The notes beneath the pieces were generated by a model that did not search any database, was not told where the DNA came from, and saw only the letters and a list, made by a program, of their open reading frames with translations. Shown in pieces: positions 32,225 to 43,191 of a stretch of DNA of 64,000 nucleotides; the stretch's first letter is position 1, and the number at the start of each line of letters is the position of its first letter. This DNA is from Apiotrichum sp. Y4204 (lineage: Eukaryota > Basidiomycota > Tremellomycetes > Trichosporonales > Trichosporonaceae): contig JAMYHL010000058.1 of assembly GCA_025531455.1 (NCBI GenBank), positions 62,001 through 126,000 on the forward strand, read 5' to 3'. A program made the position numbers and the translations under genes.

Positions 32225-35051
32225 ATGAACGCAGACCTCAAGAGGGTGCGCGAAAGCTCCTTGGACGGCGGGCCCTCTTCTTCAAAACGCAGAGCACTCA
32301 GCACGGGCGGCACGTCCACATCCTCGTCGGCGCCCCAATCCCCCGCGGACACATCATGCGCGCCGCCGGGAGGAGCAGCGGCCGACGACGATGACGGTCT
32401 CGAGGACTGGATGCGCGTCGTCGAGGCAAAACGCAAGGAAGCCATCTATCGCCAGATGCTCGAGTACCGCCGATCGACGCACCGTGAGACTGCGCGGGCA
32501 AATGAGCTCGAGCGCCAGTGCCGCGCCCACGAGAATATCCTTCGTAGTTTTGAGGCATGTTGGACTCAGGTGCGTAGCGATGGAAACCAGGGATATGCGT
32601 GAGGATTGCTTGGATTGCTCATCCCCCACAGCTTGTGACCTCTGTCCGAGATCGAGCGGGGCGCTCCCCACCACCGTCTGATGAGTTGCTCGATTGTGAG
32701 TCGTGCGCGCTGTGCTTGCACGCTTTGCGCCGCAAGCCTTAGTCATGCGCATTCCTCGTACTCACATCGCAGTCTCCATCAACACGTCTCGACCAAAGGA
32801 AGAAATAGACAGCGACCTACAATCTCGCCTACAGGCCACATTGCGACTTGCAGCGGCATTGGCAGATGCTTCTGGGAAAAACTCGAGCATAGGTAGCGAC
32901 TTGCAACAACAGCTCGAGCGGTTGCAAACAGAAGCGAGCACACTGCGCGCGAGCTCTTCACAACTGCAAGCGCAGGTCGACGAGCTCTGCCAGTCGCGGG
33001 ATACACATCTGCGTGATCTGCAACGCGCAGAGAAGCGCCTCGACCGCCAGCGGATGGAGTTTGACAAGGAGCGCCAGGAGTGGAACAAGGTTCGCGAAGC
33101 GGAGGGGACACCGGCGTCGTCCAAACGCGTAGCCAATGGCTCTGGGCATTCCACCCCAAACGCCCGCGAGGTGACAGTAAAAGCAGAACCCGTCGAGCCA
33201 GGAGCAGCAGGCTCCACGCTACCGGCGTCCTCTGCGGATAACGAGCGGATACAGGAGCTGGAGCAGATTGCGAAGAAGCGGGAGGAGCAGGTCGCCGCAC
33301 TGCGGGCAGAGCATGTCGCCGCGACGCAGGAGCTCGACAAGTTGAAGATCTTGGTGAGTGAAGATGGCTTCGTTGCGGCTGCTTGCCCGACCACCATTTC
33401 AAGCAGCCCTGTCCGTCTTCCCCCACTGACACTCAGGTGCAAAACCCATCCGAGACGACGCTACGTGATTCACCCTTCTTCCAGGTCTACCTCCAACAGC
33501 TCGCGACGCAGACGAGCAGAGCAGATGCGCTGCAGTCACGGTTTGACGCCTCTGAACAAAAGCTCGACCAGCTGCGGGACGCCAACCTCGAGTTTCGCGA
33601 AGCCGTGCTGGCCGAGGCGCGGACAGAGGCCGAGACGCTGCGGCAGCAGGTTGCGAAGAAGGACTCGGATCTTGCGCGTCTGCGTGGCCAGCGCGACGAC
33701 ATGAACGCGGAGTTGACCGAGCGCCGACTGCGTGAGGGCGACAAGATGCGCTTTGCGGAAGAGATGGAGGGGCTGTGCAAGGCGCGCCAGGAGCGGATAT
33801 TGCTCCTGACGTCCGAGGTCCGTCGTCTCAAGGGCAAGCTTGCGGCGCGGGACGGCGCGGAGGGCTACCTCGCGTTTCTCAAGGCCGATGGCGGTATCGA
33901 CGGCGACTACGTCAAGGCGCTCGAGGCCCGATCGACCGAGGCCAACGACAAGATTGCTGCGCTTTCGGCGCAGCTGGAGAAGCTGGCCGAGGGCGATGCC
34001 GCTGCCGCAGCAGCCGAGACCGCCGTGCGCATCGAGTTGGAAGCCGTCCGCCGGTCGTTGGCCAAGTACGAGCGTGTCCTGGGACCCAACGCCGATGCTG
34101 CCGACGACGTCAAGGAACTCGCCGCGCGGCTGCAGCAGGAGACGGACGCCAAGACACAGCTCGAGCTCAAGCTCTCCGAGGCGGAGGCATCTACGGATGC
34201 GCTGTATGCCGAGGTGGAGGGCATCACCAAGCAGTGGGAGTCGCTTGAGCAAACACTCCGCACCAAGGTGTTTGAGCTCAAGGACGCCGAGCTGCGCATG
34301 GCGCGCCTGACGACCGAGAAGGCCAAGGCGGACAACAAGTTCTACCAGGCGATGCGCACCAAGGAGGCGATCGACGCCGAGTGCAAGACGGCGCAGCGGA
34401 GTGTCGACAAGCAGCAGAAGCTTCTTGAGCGCGCGCAGGAGGTCGAGCGCGCCTTGACTGCACAAATTGTGGGTTACTTGCATCTGACTTGTGCTAACCC
34501 TCAGGCGCAGCAGGACAAGGGCCTCACATCGCTCAAGAACACGGGCCTCGACCTCCAGACGCAGCTCGCCACGGTGTCGTCTGAAAAGGCGCAGCTCGAG
34601 CAGAGGCTGCAACGGAGCCAGACTGCGCTCGCCGAGGCGCAGGCGACCGCGCACATGCGTGTCGCCGAGGCGGCGGCGGACAAGGCGGCGCTGTCAAAGG
34701 TGCAGGACGAGCTGGAGACGACGGAGCGCACACTTGCCAAGATGCGCGCCAAGCAGGAGGCGCTCATGTCCGCTGCGGCGGGCAGCGCGACGACTGCCCG
34801 CGAGATGCAGATCCGGGAGGAGCGCGAGAAGCTCTTGGTGAGTGAATGGCTGTTTGTCATTATCCTGACGGCAGAAACTCCTGCGCTGCTCGTGCTGCGA
34901 GCTCAACTTCAAGCAGCAGGTGATCACCAAGTGCATGCACACGTTCTGCAAGGAGTGTCTCGACCAGCGCATCGCGTCGCGACAGCGCAAGTGTCCCGCG
35001 TGCGGCCTGGCGTTTGCCAAGGAGGACTGCCAGACGCTGTACTGGCAGTAG
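32225..35051 (+). CDS. BRE1: E3 ubiquitin-protein ligase BRE1 (histone H2B)
   Basis: Six exons (32225-32569, 32632-32695, 32773-33353, 33437-34468, 34505-34837, 34875-35051) give 843 residues. The N terminus has a Ser-rich region, an acidic stretch and the first helices (RRSTHRETARANELERQ). Most of the protein is coiled coil, about residues 130-780. The final exon encodes the RING finger: LRCSCCELNFKQQVITKC, MHTFCKECL, CPACG, ending TLYWQ, which is diagnostic for Bre1. It monoubiquitinates histone H2B with Rad6, upstream of H3K4 methylation. The fourth intron (34469-34504) is 36 nt, a multiple of three and without a stop, so a retained form would add 12 residues. Confidence 0.93.
34469..34504 (+). 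other. 36-nt translatable intron of BRE1
   Basis: The segment begins GTGGGT, contains GCTAAC and ends CCCTCAG, so it has donor, branch point and acceptor. It is in frame and open. Removing it joins two coiled-coil segments cleanly, so it is called an intron. Confidence 0.6.
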
Positions 35052-35862
35052 AGATAGAGGTAGAGTGGGTAGAGTCGAGCCACTTGGTGGAGGCATGTAG
35101 TAGTATGCGATGACACTGAGCTGCGATGGCGCAAAGAGTGGCGGGACGAGGGTCGGGGACGGGGAGGAGAGTGTGGAGGAGAGTGTAACGTCGGGGACGG
35201 CCCTCGTGGATCCGGGGGCCAGGTGCGTAAGCGGAGCCCAGGAAGGCCGAGGTGCGGACGCTGAGTCGCCGGCCGCCGAGGTCGTGGCTGGCTGGATGGA
35301 TCGCCGCAGTCCAGAAAGCCAGGAGACGATACCAGGAGCTCGAGCTCAACGCCGCCGGTAACGCTATCAGTGATATCAGTAGTGGCCATCAGGCCATCTG
35401 CAATCACTCTTTTGTACCTCTGTTCTGAGAAGCACGGGTCGAAAACACAAAAGCAAAAGCAGTGATGGATACAGTCCTGTGGCGCAGACCCGGGGACGGG
35501 AATAGAACCGGCCCGATGTCCGGTTATCTTGACATCCCTATCGTTCCCCGAACAACAAAAGTACAGTACATAGAAGCAGAAGTGCAGATGGGACGTAACG
35601 ATGAACGATCCTCAAGACAGAACGCGACAATACTGCACAAGCGCGGGCCGCGGGCCGAGAGGCGACGCGATCGGGACGGCCGGCCCAGGAACAGAGCACA
35701 GAGCATGAGTACGCAGAGCAGACACGGGCGTCCCGACTCTTCTACTCTTCGACGCGGCCTGGGTACCTGGACAATTAAATAGGTTACTACCAGCTCCCAG
35801 AGTACAAGAGTACGCCGCCTGATTTATGAACAAGAAATGCAGAGGCACGCCAACCACCACAA

Positions 35863-35910
35863 GATCACAGGATCACAGGATCACAGGATCACAGGATCAC
35901 AGGATCACAG
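35863..35910. repeat. Six tandem copies of the 8-mer GATCACAG
   Basis: Six perfect head-to-tail copies span 48 bp. The period is not a multiple of three and no ORF uses it. Confidence 0.9.
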
Positions 35911-36426
35911 GACTGATAGCGATACGCCATTGCACGCCATTGGCGTGGCCCGGCCTGGCGTTCCGCGCGTTCCTCGGAGTACGGTCGTGAGGTTGAGGCC
36001 GGACCGAGCGCCGAGCGGGCCGAGTTCACAGATACAGGGGAACTCGTGCGTTGCGAGTGTGCGTGCGAGATCAGAAAATTAGCCATCGCAAACCCTCCGA
36101 CTCTAGATAGCGCCGTGCGCAGCTTGGTCTATAGGTCTGCTAGCTCTGCACGTGCATGCGGTGCGGTATGCCGTACTGAGCTATTGAGCGCACATGCGGC
36201 GCTAAGGGGGCCACTCAGGAGGAGGAGAGTGTTCGAGGGAGCACCAGACACATCGCATCGCATCCCGGCGGTCGGGTGGGTCGAGTTTTCCCGATAAGCC
36301 ACCGGCGGCACCCCTAACATTTTGGCCCTGGGCATTTAAGCTCTGTTTTCGCTGCAATCGCTCCGCTCGGCAGCCCGGCACCTCGCAGCTCGCAGCTCGC
36401 GGCTCACAGCAGCTCGGACAGCTCGG

Positions 36427-36447
36427 GCCGTAGGCCGTAGGCCGTAG
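36427..36447. repeat. Three tandem copies of GCCGTAG
   Basis: Three perfect 7-bp copies, followed by degenerate copies (ACCGTAG, TCCATAG) up to about 36463. Confidence 0.8.
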
Positions 36448-36696
36448 GGACCGTAGTCCATAGTCCAGTGTCCGGACAGTCCCCGTCATCAGTGTCCCTG
36501 AAAGAGGTATACAGCGGCCGCGGGCACAGCGCGATAAGAGCCACAACCAGTTGAGATTGAGAGAATCGCACACCCAAAAATTGCAGGGACCAAAAATGAG
36601 TAGTAGTGGGTCGGGGTTTTAATCGGTGTATGACGCGTTCTTGGCTCCAAATGGTGGATTTTTGCTTTGATTCTTTTTTTTTTTTTTTTTTTGTGA

Positions 36697-36732
36697 CTCG
36701 CTGTGCTCGCTGTGCTCGCTGTGCTCGCTGTG
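36697..36732. repeat. Four tandem copies of the 9-mer CTCGCTGTG
   Basis: Four perfect copies lie just downstream of the 19-T run at 36674-36692, within the gene-free region upstream of the arrestin-like gene. Confidence 0.9.
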
Positions 36733-37985
36733 ATACGCTCTCCGCAGTCTGCGGCTGTGGAACGTGGAACAGCCACAGCGGTGCCAGAGGCGCAGAGCGG
36801 AGTCGATGTCCGCCCGTCTGCGGTGCGGAGCGTTGTTGCGGAGTGTTATCTATGCAGGGAATGCCAGAGGAGAAGGGGACTGGCCAGACTGGTCCGTGTC
36901 GGGGTGTTTTTATCTTGGAACAGCAGGACAATCAGGACAATTTTTTCTTTGGGCCACCAAACAGGGTGCGAGTCGACGACGATGGCGAGGACGGGCCGCG
37001 TACAGCATGCCAGCAGGGCAGCAGGGAAGCGTGTTTGTGTGCTGCGGAAGACAGCGGTGCATGTGGAGAGAGATTGCTCGTATCGCGAGAGATGGGAGGA
37101 CGTGGATGTATGCATATAGATCTATCGGCGTGTTTGTTTGTTTTCTCTCACTGCCATTCTCATCTCACCATCATCCCCTCTCGCACTGATCCCATCGCCA
37201 TCGCATTGTCTGATCGCACCGACCTCCTCTTCCAAGCTTCGCATCTGCTTTGTTCTGCTGGAACACCACCACCACATCGGAACCTTTACACCATTTCGAG
37301 TGAAGCCGCCGCTTTTCCGCACTCTCTCAAGGCTCTAATCTCGGTGGCGTCATTTCTCTGGGTGGAGCCTCCCAGAGTTGAACCGCTGGACAAAAAAGTT
37401 CTTTTGACTTGTTTTCTTTGCGCGTTCCTCAGCCTCAAACATTTTGACATCGACAATCGACCTATCCATCCTCATCCTCCATTCCAAGCTGTTCCACTCC
37501 CCGGATTGCAGCTTGGTCATCACCTTTGCCCGAAGCAGTGCATCAACAAGTCACAAAGTAGACGACGACTCGGCGAATCGAGGCCTGGACCTGTGTCTTA
37601 TCCGGGCCAGGACACACAGTACAGGACAAATACCGGTATCGGAGCCACGGACAGTGATTACGGCCGAGATCATCAATCACAATCACATTCACTTCTTCTG
37701 AAAGACTGTCATCCTCTTCCACTCCACGCCACTTCTCATCGCCATTGCCCCGGAACACTCCTCCACACTTATTGCAGCACATATCTCTCTCCCCTGTGTT
37801 TTGCTGTTCTCTCCCTCGCTCCATCACTCCCTGTGTTGTCGTGATTCTCAACAGCGAGCAACCCGCATCAAGTCGCATACACTCCTACCTGCACATCTCT
37901 CCGCGATCCCCCGCCCGCCGCGCGTCACGTACTCGCGCCCCGTCCTCATCGGCCACCGGGCACTCCACACCCTCCCACACCCACA

Positions 37986-40900
37986 ATGCCGTCCACCATG
38001 CCATCAATGCCATGGCGCTCAAGTACCGGCTCGTCGTCGCGGGCCGCCTCGCGACCCGGGTCGCGCACCGCATCGCCATCTCTGACCGCTACTCATATCC
38101 ATGGCCCCGGCCACGACCCGCTCACAGAGTACTTCTCCATCGGCAGCCACGCAGGAAGCACAGTCGAAACGCCCACATCCCTCCCCACTACCCCCAGCAC
38201 AGCGACCAACACCACAACCATGGGCGCGACATCCTCGTGTCTCATCAACCCCAACGCCAGCGGGCCGCCACAACGCTCCGCGACGGCAGCGTCGCCCCTC
38301 GAAATCTTCCTCGACCAGGACCACTACGTCCTCCGCGGACAGGGCGCCGACATGGCCCCAGCATATCTTGCCGGCCACGTCTCGCTCTTCCTCGCTGAAA
38401 GCACAAACATCAAGGACATCACAATGACCCTTACCGGCAAGGCAAAGGTCCACTTCAACGAAGGATCAAGGTGAGTGCTGATGGTGACGGGAGGGGTGTT
38501 GTATTCTGCCCAGGTCATGGTGCGTGAGCGGGCGGGATCGGGGCTCTGGGCTTCATCGCATCTGGCAGCGAGCATGCAGTCGTCCTTCTCCGGATCACTG
38601 CGTCTCGCCGCTGGGGCTGGAAGCACTTTCACGGCGCAGATCGGTGTGTTCTGTCTCGCCTGTCGGGGTATCCGACGAGCAGCGGACGTCACGGCTGTGT
38701 GCTCCATGGTGCTATGCTTTCTTTCAGCTGCCCGGCTCCCTGCTACCCGCTGTCTGTCTTGTGCTGCTGGCTGCAGCTAGCTGTCCGCGGCACGGTGTTC
38801 TCTGTCATGGATTCCCAGCATGGAATGGATGCTGGTGGGTCCCGCGGTCCCGATGACAGACTGGTTTTTATTTCCGGACGGCCGGCGGCCGCAGTGTAAT
38901 CATTCATTTTTTGCATGCCAGCCAGCTTCAAGCATACAGCAGCACAGCCCGCAGCCCGCGGCGCACAGGCTTATCGCGCTACGTGCTATCCCCGAGCAGG
39001 CCGAGACATGCTTGGAGTGGCGTCGTGAAGCTCTGCGCCACCACCCGATCACGGCACCCCCCTGTCGGGTGTGGGTGCATCGTCCCGACATCCCATGACG
39101 GCCATGATGACCGTGATGGAACTGTCTTCGTGGTCTCTTGCATCTCATCACCGCTTCGCGGCGATTCCTCCCAGATCTCCTTCCCGTTTCGGTTTTCCAT
39201 ACTCACACACAGCCATTCCCACACACACAACGTTGTCCAGAACGATTGGACGTTTCTCGAGGGCAGCAGACGGCATACGCACACATTGAAAGCCGGAATC
39301 CACACCTTTCCGTTTGCATTTACGCTCGAGGGCACGCTTCCGTCGAGCGTGACGACTCCCGGCGGTGATGGCAAGGTCGAGTACAAGCTCCGCGCGTCCG
39401 TTGTGCGCGCGGGCCTTGGCGGCCTGTCCTCGACGCTTGGCTTCAACAACCTGACAGCGACGCGCATCTTTACCATTTCCCGCATGTTCACCCCCGAGGC
39501 GCTCGAGTTCAACCAGACGCTCGAGATTGAGAACACATGGCCCGGCAAGATCATGTACTCTATCACGCTTCCGTTCAAGGCGTACGCTGCGGGAGACAGC
39601 ATTCCCGTCATCCTCAAGTTTATGCCCATCGCCAAAGGCGTGCGCGTGCTGAGCGTCAGGTCAGAGCTCAAAGAGTACTCGACCGTCTGGACGCGCGGCT
39701 CGTCCCATGCGCTCTCCCGAAACGCGATTTCCGTCAAGCATGAGATACACGACTCGCACGCGGTTGTGGTAGATCAGGAGACGACCAGGCCGCCCCAGCA
39801 CTGGACTGGCCCGCGCGAGACCGAGTGGAGAGATGTCGCCGGCTCGGCACCTGTTCCCACTCCTCCGCGTGGATCCCAGACACCCGAGGAGGAGGCAGAA
39901 GGCTCTGGTGTGCTCACTCCCGAGCAGCAGGAGCAGATGGCGGGTGACGACGAGGTGTGCACCTCGCTCACGATCCCGATTCCCCCCTGGACCACCCCCT
40001 CGCACTCCATCAAGCCCGTGCAGATGGTGCACAAGATCAAGTGGTCGTGCGCGATCGCCAACCCGGACGGGCACGTTAGCGAGCTGCGGTGCGCGCTGCC
40101 CATCTGCATTCTCGACCACCGCCTGCTTGCCGAGGCACGCATGTGTGGTGCGCCGGCCCGCAACCTCATGATGGGCACGGCAGTCGAGGAGGGCCAGCAC
40201 GTCGACCTCCCAAGCTACAGCAACCACGTCTATGACCGCGTAGCGGTACCGGAGACCGCCGGCTCCAGCGGGTTCTCCCTACGGAGCGCTCTCCAAACCC
40301 CGGAACACACGCCGCCGCACTCGCGCCCAGCGAGCCCCGGCCAGAGCCGCCGCCCGTCCAACGACGACCTGCCCCCGCGCCGCCAGCTGACCGACCACGA
40401 GGCAGCAATGCTGCGCAACCTCTCGATGAGCGCACATGGACCGTCAGCACACTCGTCGCGTTCCAACTCCGGGCACGCTTCCGGACACGTGTCTCCTCCC
40501 GGCCAAGACGCTGGGCGCGACAGCCGCGGCGGGAGCCGTGGTGGCTCGCGCGCAGGCTCGCGCGCAGGCTCCCGTGCAGGCTCCCGCGCATCGAGTCCCG
40601 AGCGCCATCACGACGACCGCTCGGAGCGTCGCGGCGGTGGCCTCTCAAACCTCCTCCACTTCCCGCAGAACCTCAAGCCTCTCGCCGTGCTGAGCAACAA
40701 GAACTCTACGCCGATCCTGAGGAACGCGTCCGGCGCCTCCACACCACAAAGCAACGGCTCGGCATCCGTCAGCGCAAGTCCGCGCACCTCATTGTCGTTC
40801 TCGCATCTCCCCAACGCTGCTCTTCCTGAGCGGGAACGCAGTTCAAGCGTGGCGTTTGCGCCGTCTAGTCTGCGGAACGGCACGCGCAGCCGGAGCGGAA

Positions 40901-41103
40901 CGGGCGGCTCGGGGCGCGAGAACGACGAGGCGTATGGCGAGAGTCTCTCCCGCGTGCCGAGCTATGGTGATGAGGCGCAGACGACGTTTGTCGTGCCCCT
41001 CGACCCGACGCTGCCGACGTATATCGACAGCCAGGCGATGGAGCGCCAGCGCAGTGATGCGAGCCCGTCCTCCCATGGCCACGGGCACGAGATTGAGGCC
41101 TGA
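37986..41103 (+). CDS. Arrestin-domain trafficking adaptor (ROD1/ART family-like)
   Basis: Two exons (37986-38470 and 39213-41103) join in phase to 791 residues. The first exon is Ser/Thr-rich for about 100 residues, then enters the arrestin N domain (PLEIFLDQDHYVLRGQG, YLAGHVSLFLAE). The second continues with NDWTFLEGSRRHTHTLKAG and FPFAFTLEG, then the arrestin C domain (VEYKLRASVVRAG to MVHKIKWSCAI). Two LPxY motifs (LPSY in the arrestin C part and LPTY near the C terminus) fit Rsp5/Nedd4 WW-domain binding. The tail has a Gly-Ser-Arg repeat (GGSRGGSRAGSRAGSRAGSR) and many Ser/Pro sites. Such proteins recruit ubiquitin ligase to plasma-membrane transporters for endocytosis. The intron is 742 nt, by far the longest in the window; the acceptor at 39212 is chosen by phase and homology. 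Confidence 0.85.
38471..39212 (+). other. 742-nt intron of the arrestin-like gene
   Basis: It starts GTGAGT and ends CACACACAG. It has no open exon that joins both neighbours in phase. It is an order of magnitude longer than most introns here, leaving room for an embedded small RNA or regulatory element; I could not identify one. Confidence 0.6.
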
Positions 41104-41343
41104 GTAGAAAAATTACAGCAATAAAATTACAGCAGTACATTAGACCGCATTGTATAGTAGAGCATGTCACGCATTGATATAAAGTACAAGTGAGAGGGCG
41201 ATGGCAGAAATGACTTGATTGACGCTGTTGGCATTCGAGGACACGGAGCCAGGAGCCAGACGCAGCCGCATCCATGTCGCGGCTCGACACCACGCTCTCC
41301 AGGTTTGTACATCTAGATCCATACACATATCGTACAACACATC

Positions 41344-42217
41344 CTACGCGGCCGGCGCACCAGCCGGCACGTCCTCGGCCATCTCATCCCCGCCCTCGGG
41401 TTTTTCCTTGTCGGCTTCCTTCTTTTCCTCCTCCCGCGGCGCAGAGGGCACACGCACGACATCGCGGATCTTGGTCGCCATCGCGGTCGATGTCTGGGGT
41501 GGTCAATATAATTCCCGCTACTACTATTACTACCCACCTTGGCATAGTCTCGGAGCCACACGTCGACGGCATCAAACTTTGCCTTGACCTCGCGCCGGGC
41601 ACGCATGAGACCGTCCCGCTCCGCCGTGATGCCCGCGAGGCGCTCTTCCGCCGCGAGCACGGCCGCAAGCTCAGACTCGAGGCGGAGCGTTATGAGCGCA
41701 TAGTGTCGCGCCTCGGGATCAGATGCTGTTACATGTCAACAAATGCAACAAAAGCACAGGCAATACAGCACTTACGCAGACTGGAGACCGCTTCTTCTGG
41801 CGCTGAGGCAAGCACGCCCTCTTCGTCTGGCAGCTCCATGGACTCGTACATCGGTCTTTGGAATCAGCAAGAAGAAAAAACAACCAAACAAAATCCAAAG
41901 TATCCTCACTCATAGTCCATACACCGCGTCATCTCGTCTCGCACACGGGCAAGCTCGTACTCTGCCGTCCTAAGCCCAACATCAACATTATCGAGGTGTG
42001 CGCGCGCCTCGGCCGCTCCGGCCCGCGACGCATTGAGGAGGACCTGCGCGGCGCGGTTGGCGCCCCGCGCGTGGGCCGCGCGTACGGGGAGAGGAAGGGA
42101 ACTGGAGGCGGAGAGGACGGAGAGCTGCGCGCGGGGGTCGGCTGGGAGCGGGTCGGGGAGCGGGAGGAGGAGGAGGGGGTCGAGGGGCGAGGCGTCGGCG
42201 ATTGTTGGGGGAAGCAT
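41344..42217 (-). CDS. THO complex subunit 5-like protein
   Basis: Four exons (42217-41910, 41855-41776, 41725-41538, 41493-41344) give 241 residues. The central coiled coil aligns by eye with THOC5 (Fms-interacting protein): a helix of Ala/Arg/Leu character, RTAEYELARVRDEMTRCMDY, then ESMELPDEEG, then HYALITLRLESELAAVLAAE with ERDGLMRARREVKAKFDAVD. The tail is charged (KKEADKEKPEGGDEMAED). THO couples transcription to mRNA export in the nucleus. The protein is far shorter than human THOC5 (683) and stops after the coiled coil. An in-frame ATG at 42268 would add 17 His/Arg-rich residues. The second intron needs an AAG acceptor. Confidence 0.6.
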
Positions 42218-42482
42218 TCTTGTTTGGACGATGTGGTGATGCCGAGAGTGTGGATGTCTTTTGTTCATTGTCCAGAGACATGTCGATCTTGATCAAGGTG
42301 AGGACAGAATGGAGAATCTGGAAATGCCATGTGGTGGACACGCTTAAAAAACGTGGAAATGTCTCCGGTCCAGCCCTCGAATTCCTCAATCCCTCAACTC
42401 ACTCCATCTCTCCATCTTCTCCGACTTTTCCTCCCCTCACCATCAATCCCACTCTGCTCGCCATCACCCCACCACACCCGCC

Positions 42483-43095
42483 ATGCCCCCGCGCGTCCCC
42501 ACCTCCCTCCCGCGCCTCGGCTCCGTCCCCGTATCGGGATATCGCGCCTTCCTCCCGCCGCTCCGCAAGCTCATCTTCGACTACGACGCGGACGCACCGG
42601 CCCAGCACGGGCTCAGGTCGTACCTCGCGAAACCGCTTTTGGAGATGGCAAAGGAAAACCCCGAGGTCGAGGTTGTCGTGCGCAAGATGAAGCGCGGGAC
42701 GGCGGCCGTCGTCCGTGGACATTATGGTGCGTGTGGGAGACTAAATGAGCTGGTGGTTTGATATAGCTGTTCTTCGTCTTCTTTGCTTACGCCAGTCTCG
42801 GGCCGCGACAAGGTCATCTGCGTTAACAACCTCGAGGCGAACCAGGTCGCCAACAAGGTACGTTGCGGGCGGCGAGCGCAACGAACGCCGACGGCAATTC
42901 ACAGCCGTTACCCAACAGCCACACTCCCACTTGCCACTGACACCCCAGGTCCAGCTCCTCCTGCACTCTTCTGGCGCCAAGCTCAAGCCGCTCAAGAACC
43001 TCACGCTCGAGGCCGGCCCCGGCGGCGAGGCTGCGCGTGGTATCTGGTCGGCGCTGCACGACGCCGCCAAGCCCGCCGGAACGTACCGCATCTAA
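42483..43095 (+). CDS. Mitochondrial large-subunit ribosomal protein mL43 (L51/S25/CI-B8 fold)
   Basis: Three exons (42483-42726, 42796-42857, 42949-43095) give 150 residues. The thioredoxin-like L51/S25/CI-B8 domain covers most of it: KLIFDYDADAPAQHGLRSYL, ENPEVEVVVRKMKRGTAAVV, GHYVSGRDKVICVNNL. The end is GIWSALHDAAKPAGTYRI. It is a mitoribosome large-subunit component. The divergent promoter with the THOC5-like gene is 265 bp. Confidence 0.88.
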
Positions 43096-43191
43096 TGGAC
43101 GGAGGACTGTACTTATCACGACGCATATGCATACACTACTTGGTGCCTCAAGCGCAAGCAAAACGCCAAGGCCCTATTATACGGTATTGGT

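Larger units (their letters stand above)
35052..37985. promoter_or_regulatory. Large gene-free region upstream of the arrestin-like gene
   Basis: About 2.9 kb holds no supported gene. A 412-codon frame at 36606-37844 is low complexity, has no domain, and is rejected. The region contains several tandem repeats (listed separately), a 19-T run at 36674-36692, and from about 37130 to 37985 a plus-strand C/T-rich stretch that looks like a long 5' leader or intron-containing UTR of the arrestin-like gene. The part next to BRE1 holds its 3' UTR. Confidence 0.45.

Noticed and set aside
33536..34654. A 372-codon frame on the minus strand, Leu/Arg-rich
   Set aside because: It lies entirely antisense to the BRE1 coiled coil. 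Leu/Arg-rich antisense frames are expected opposite Glu/Gln/Lys-rich coding sequence with high GC.
35863..35910. GATCACAG repeats as a CRISPR-like or iteron array
   Set aside because: The units are contiguous without spacers and the genome is eukaryotic; a simple tandem repeat explains them.
36606..37844. A 412-codon open frame on the plus strand
   Set aside because: It runs through a T homopolymer, a 9-bp tandem repeat and C/T-rich leader DNA. It has no domain, no signal peptide with a plausible mature part, and repeat-driven composition.
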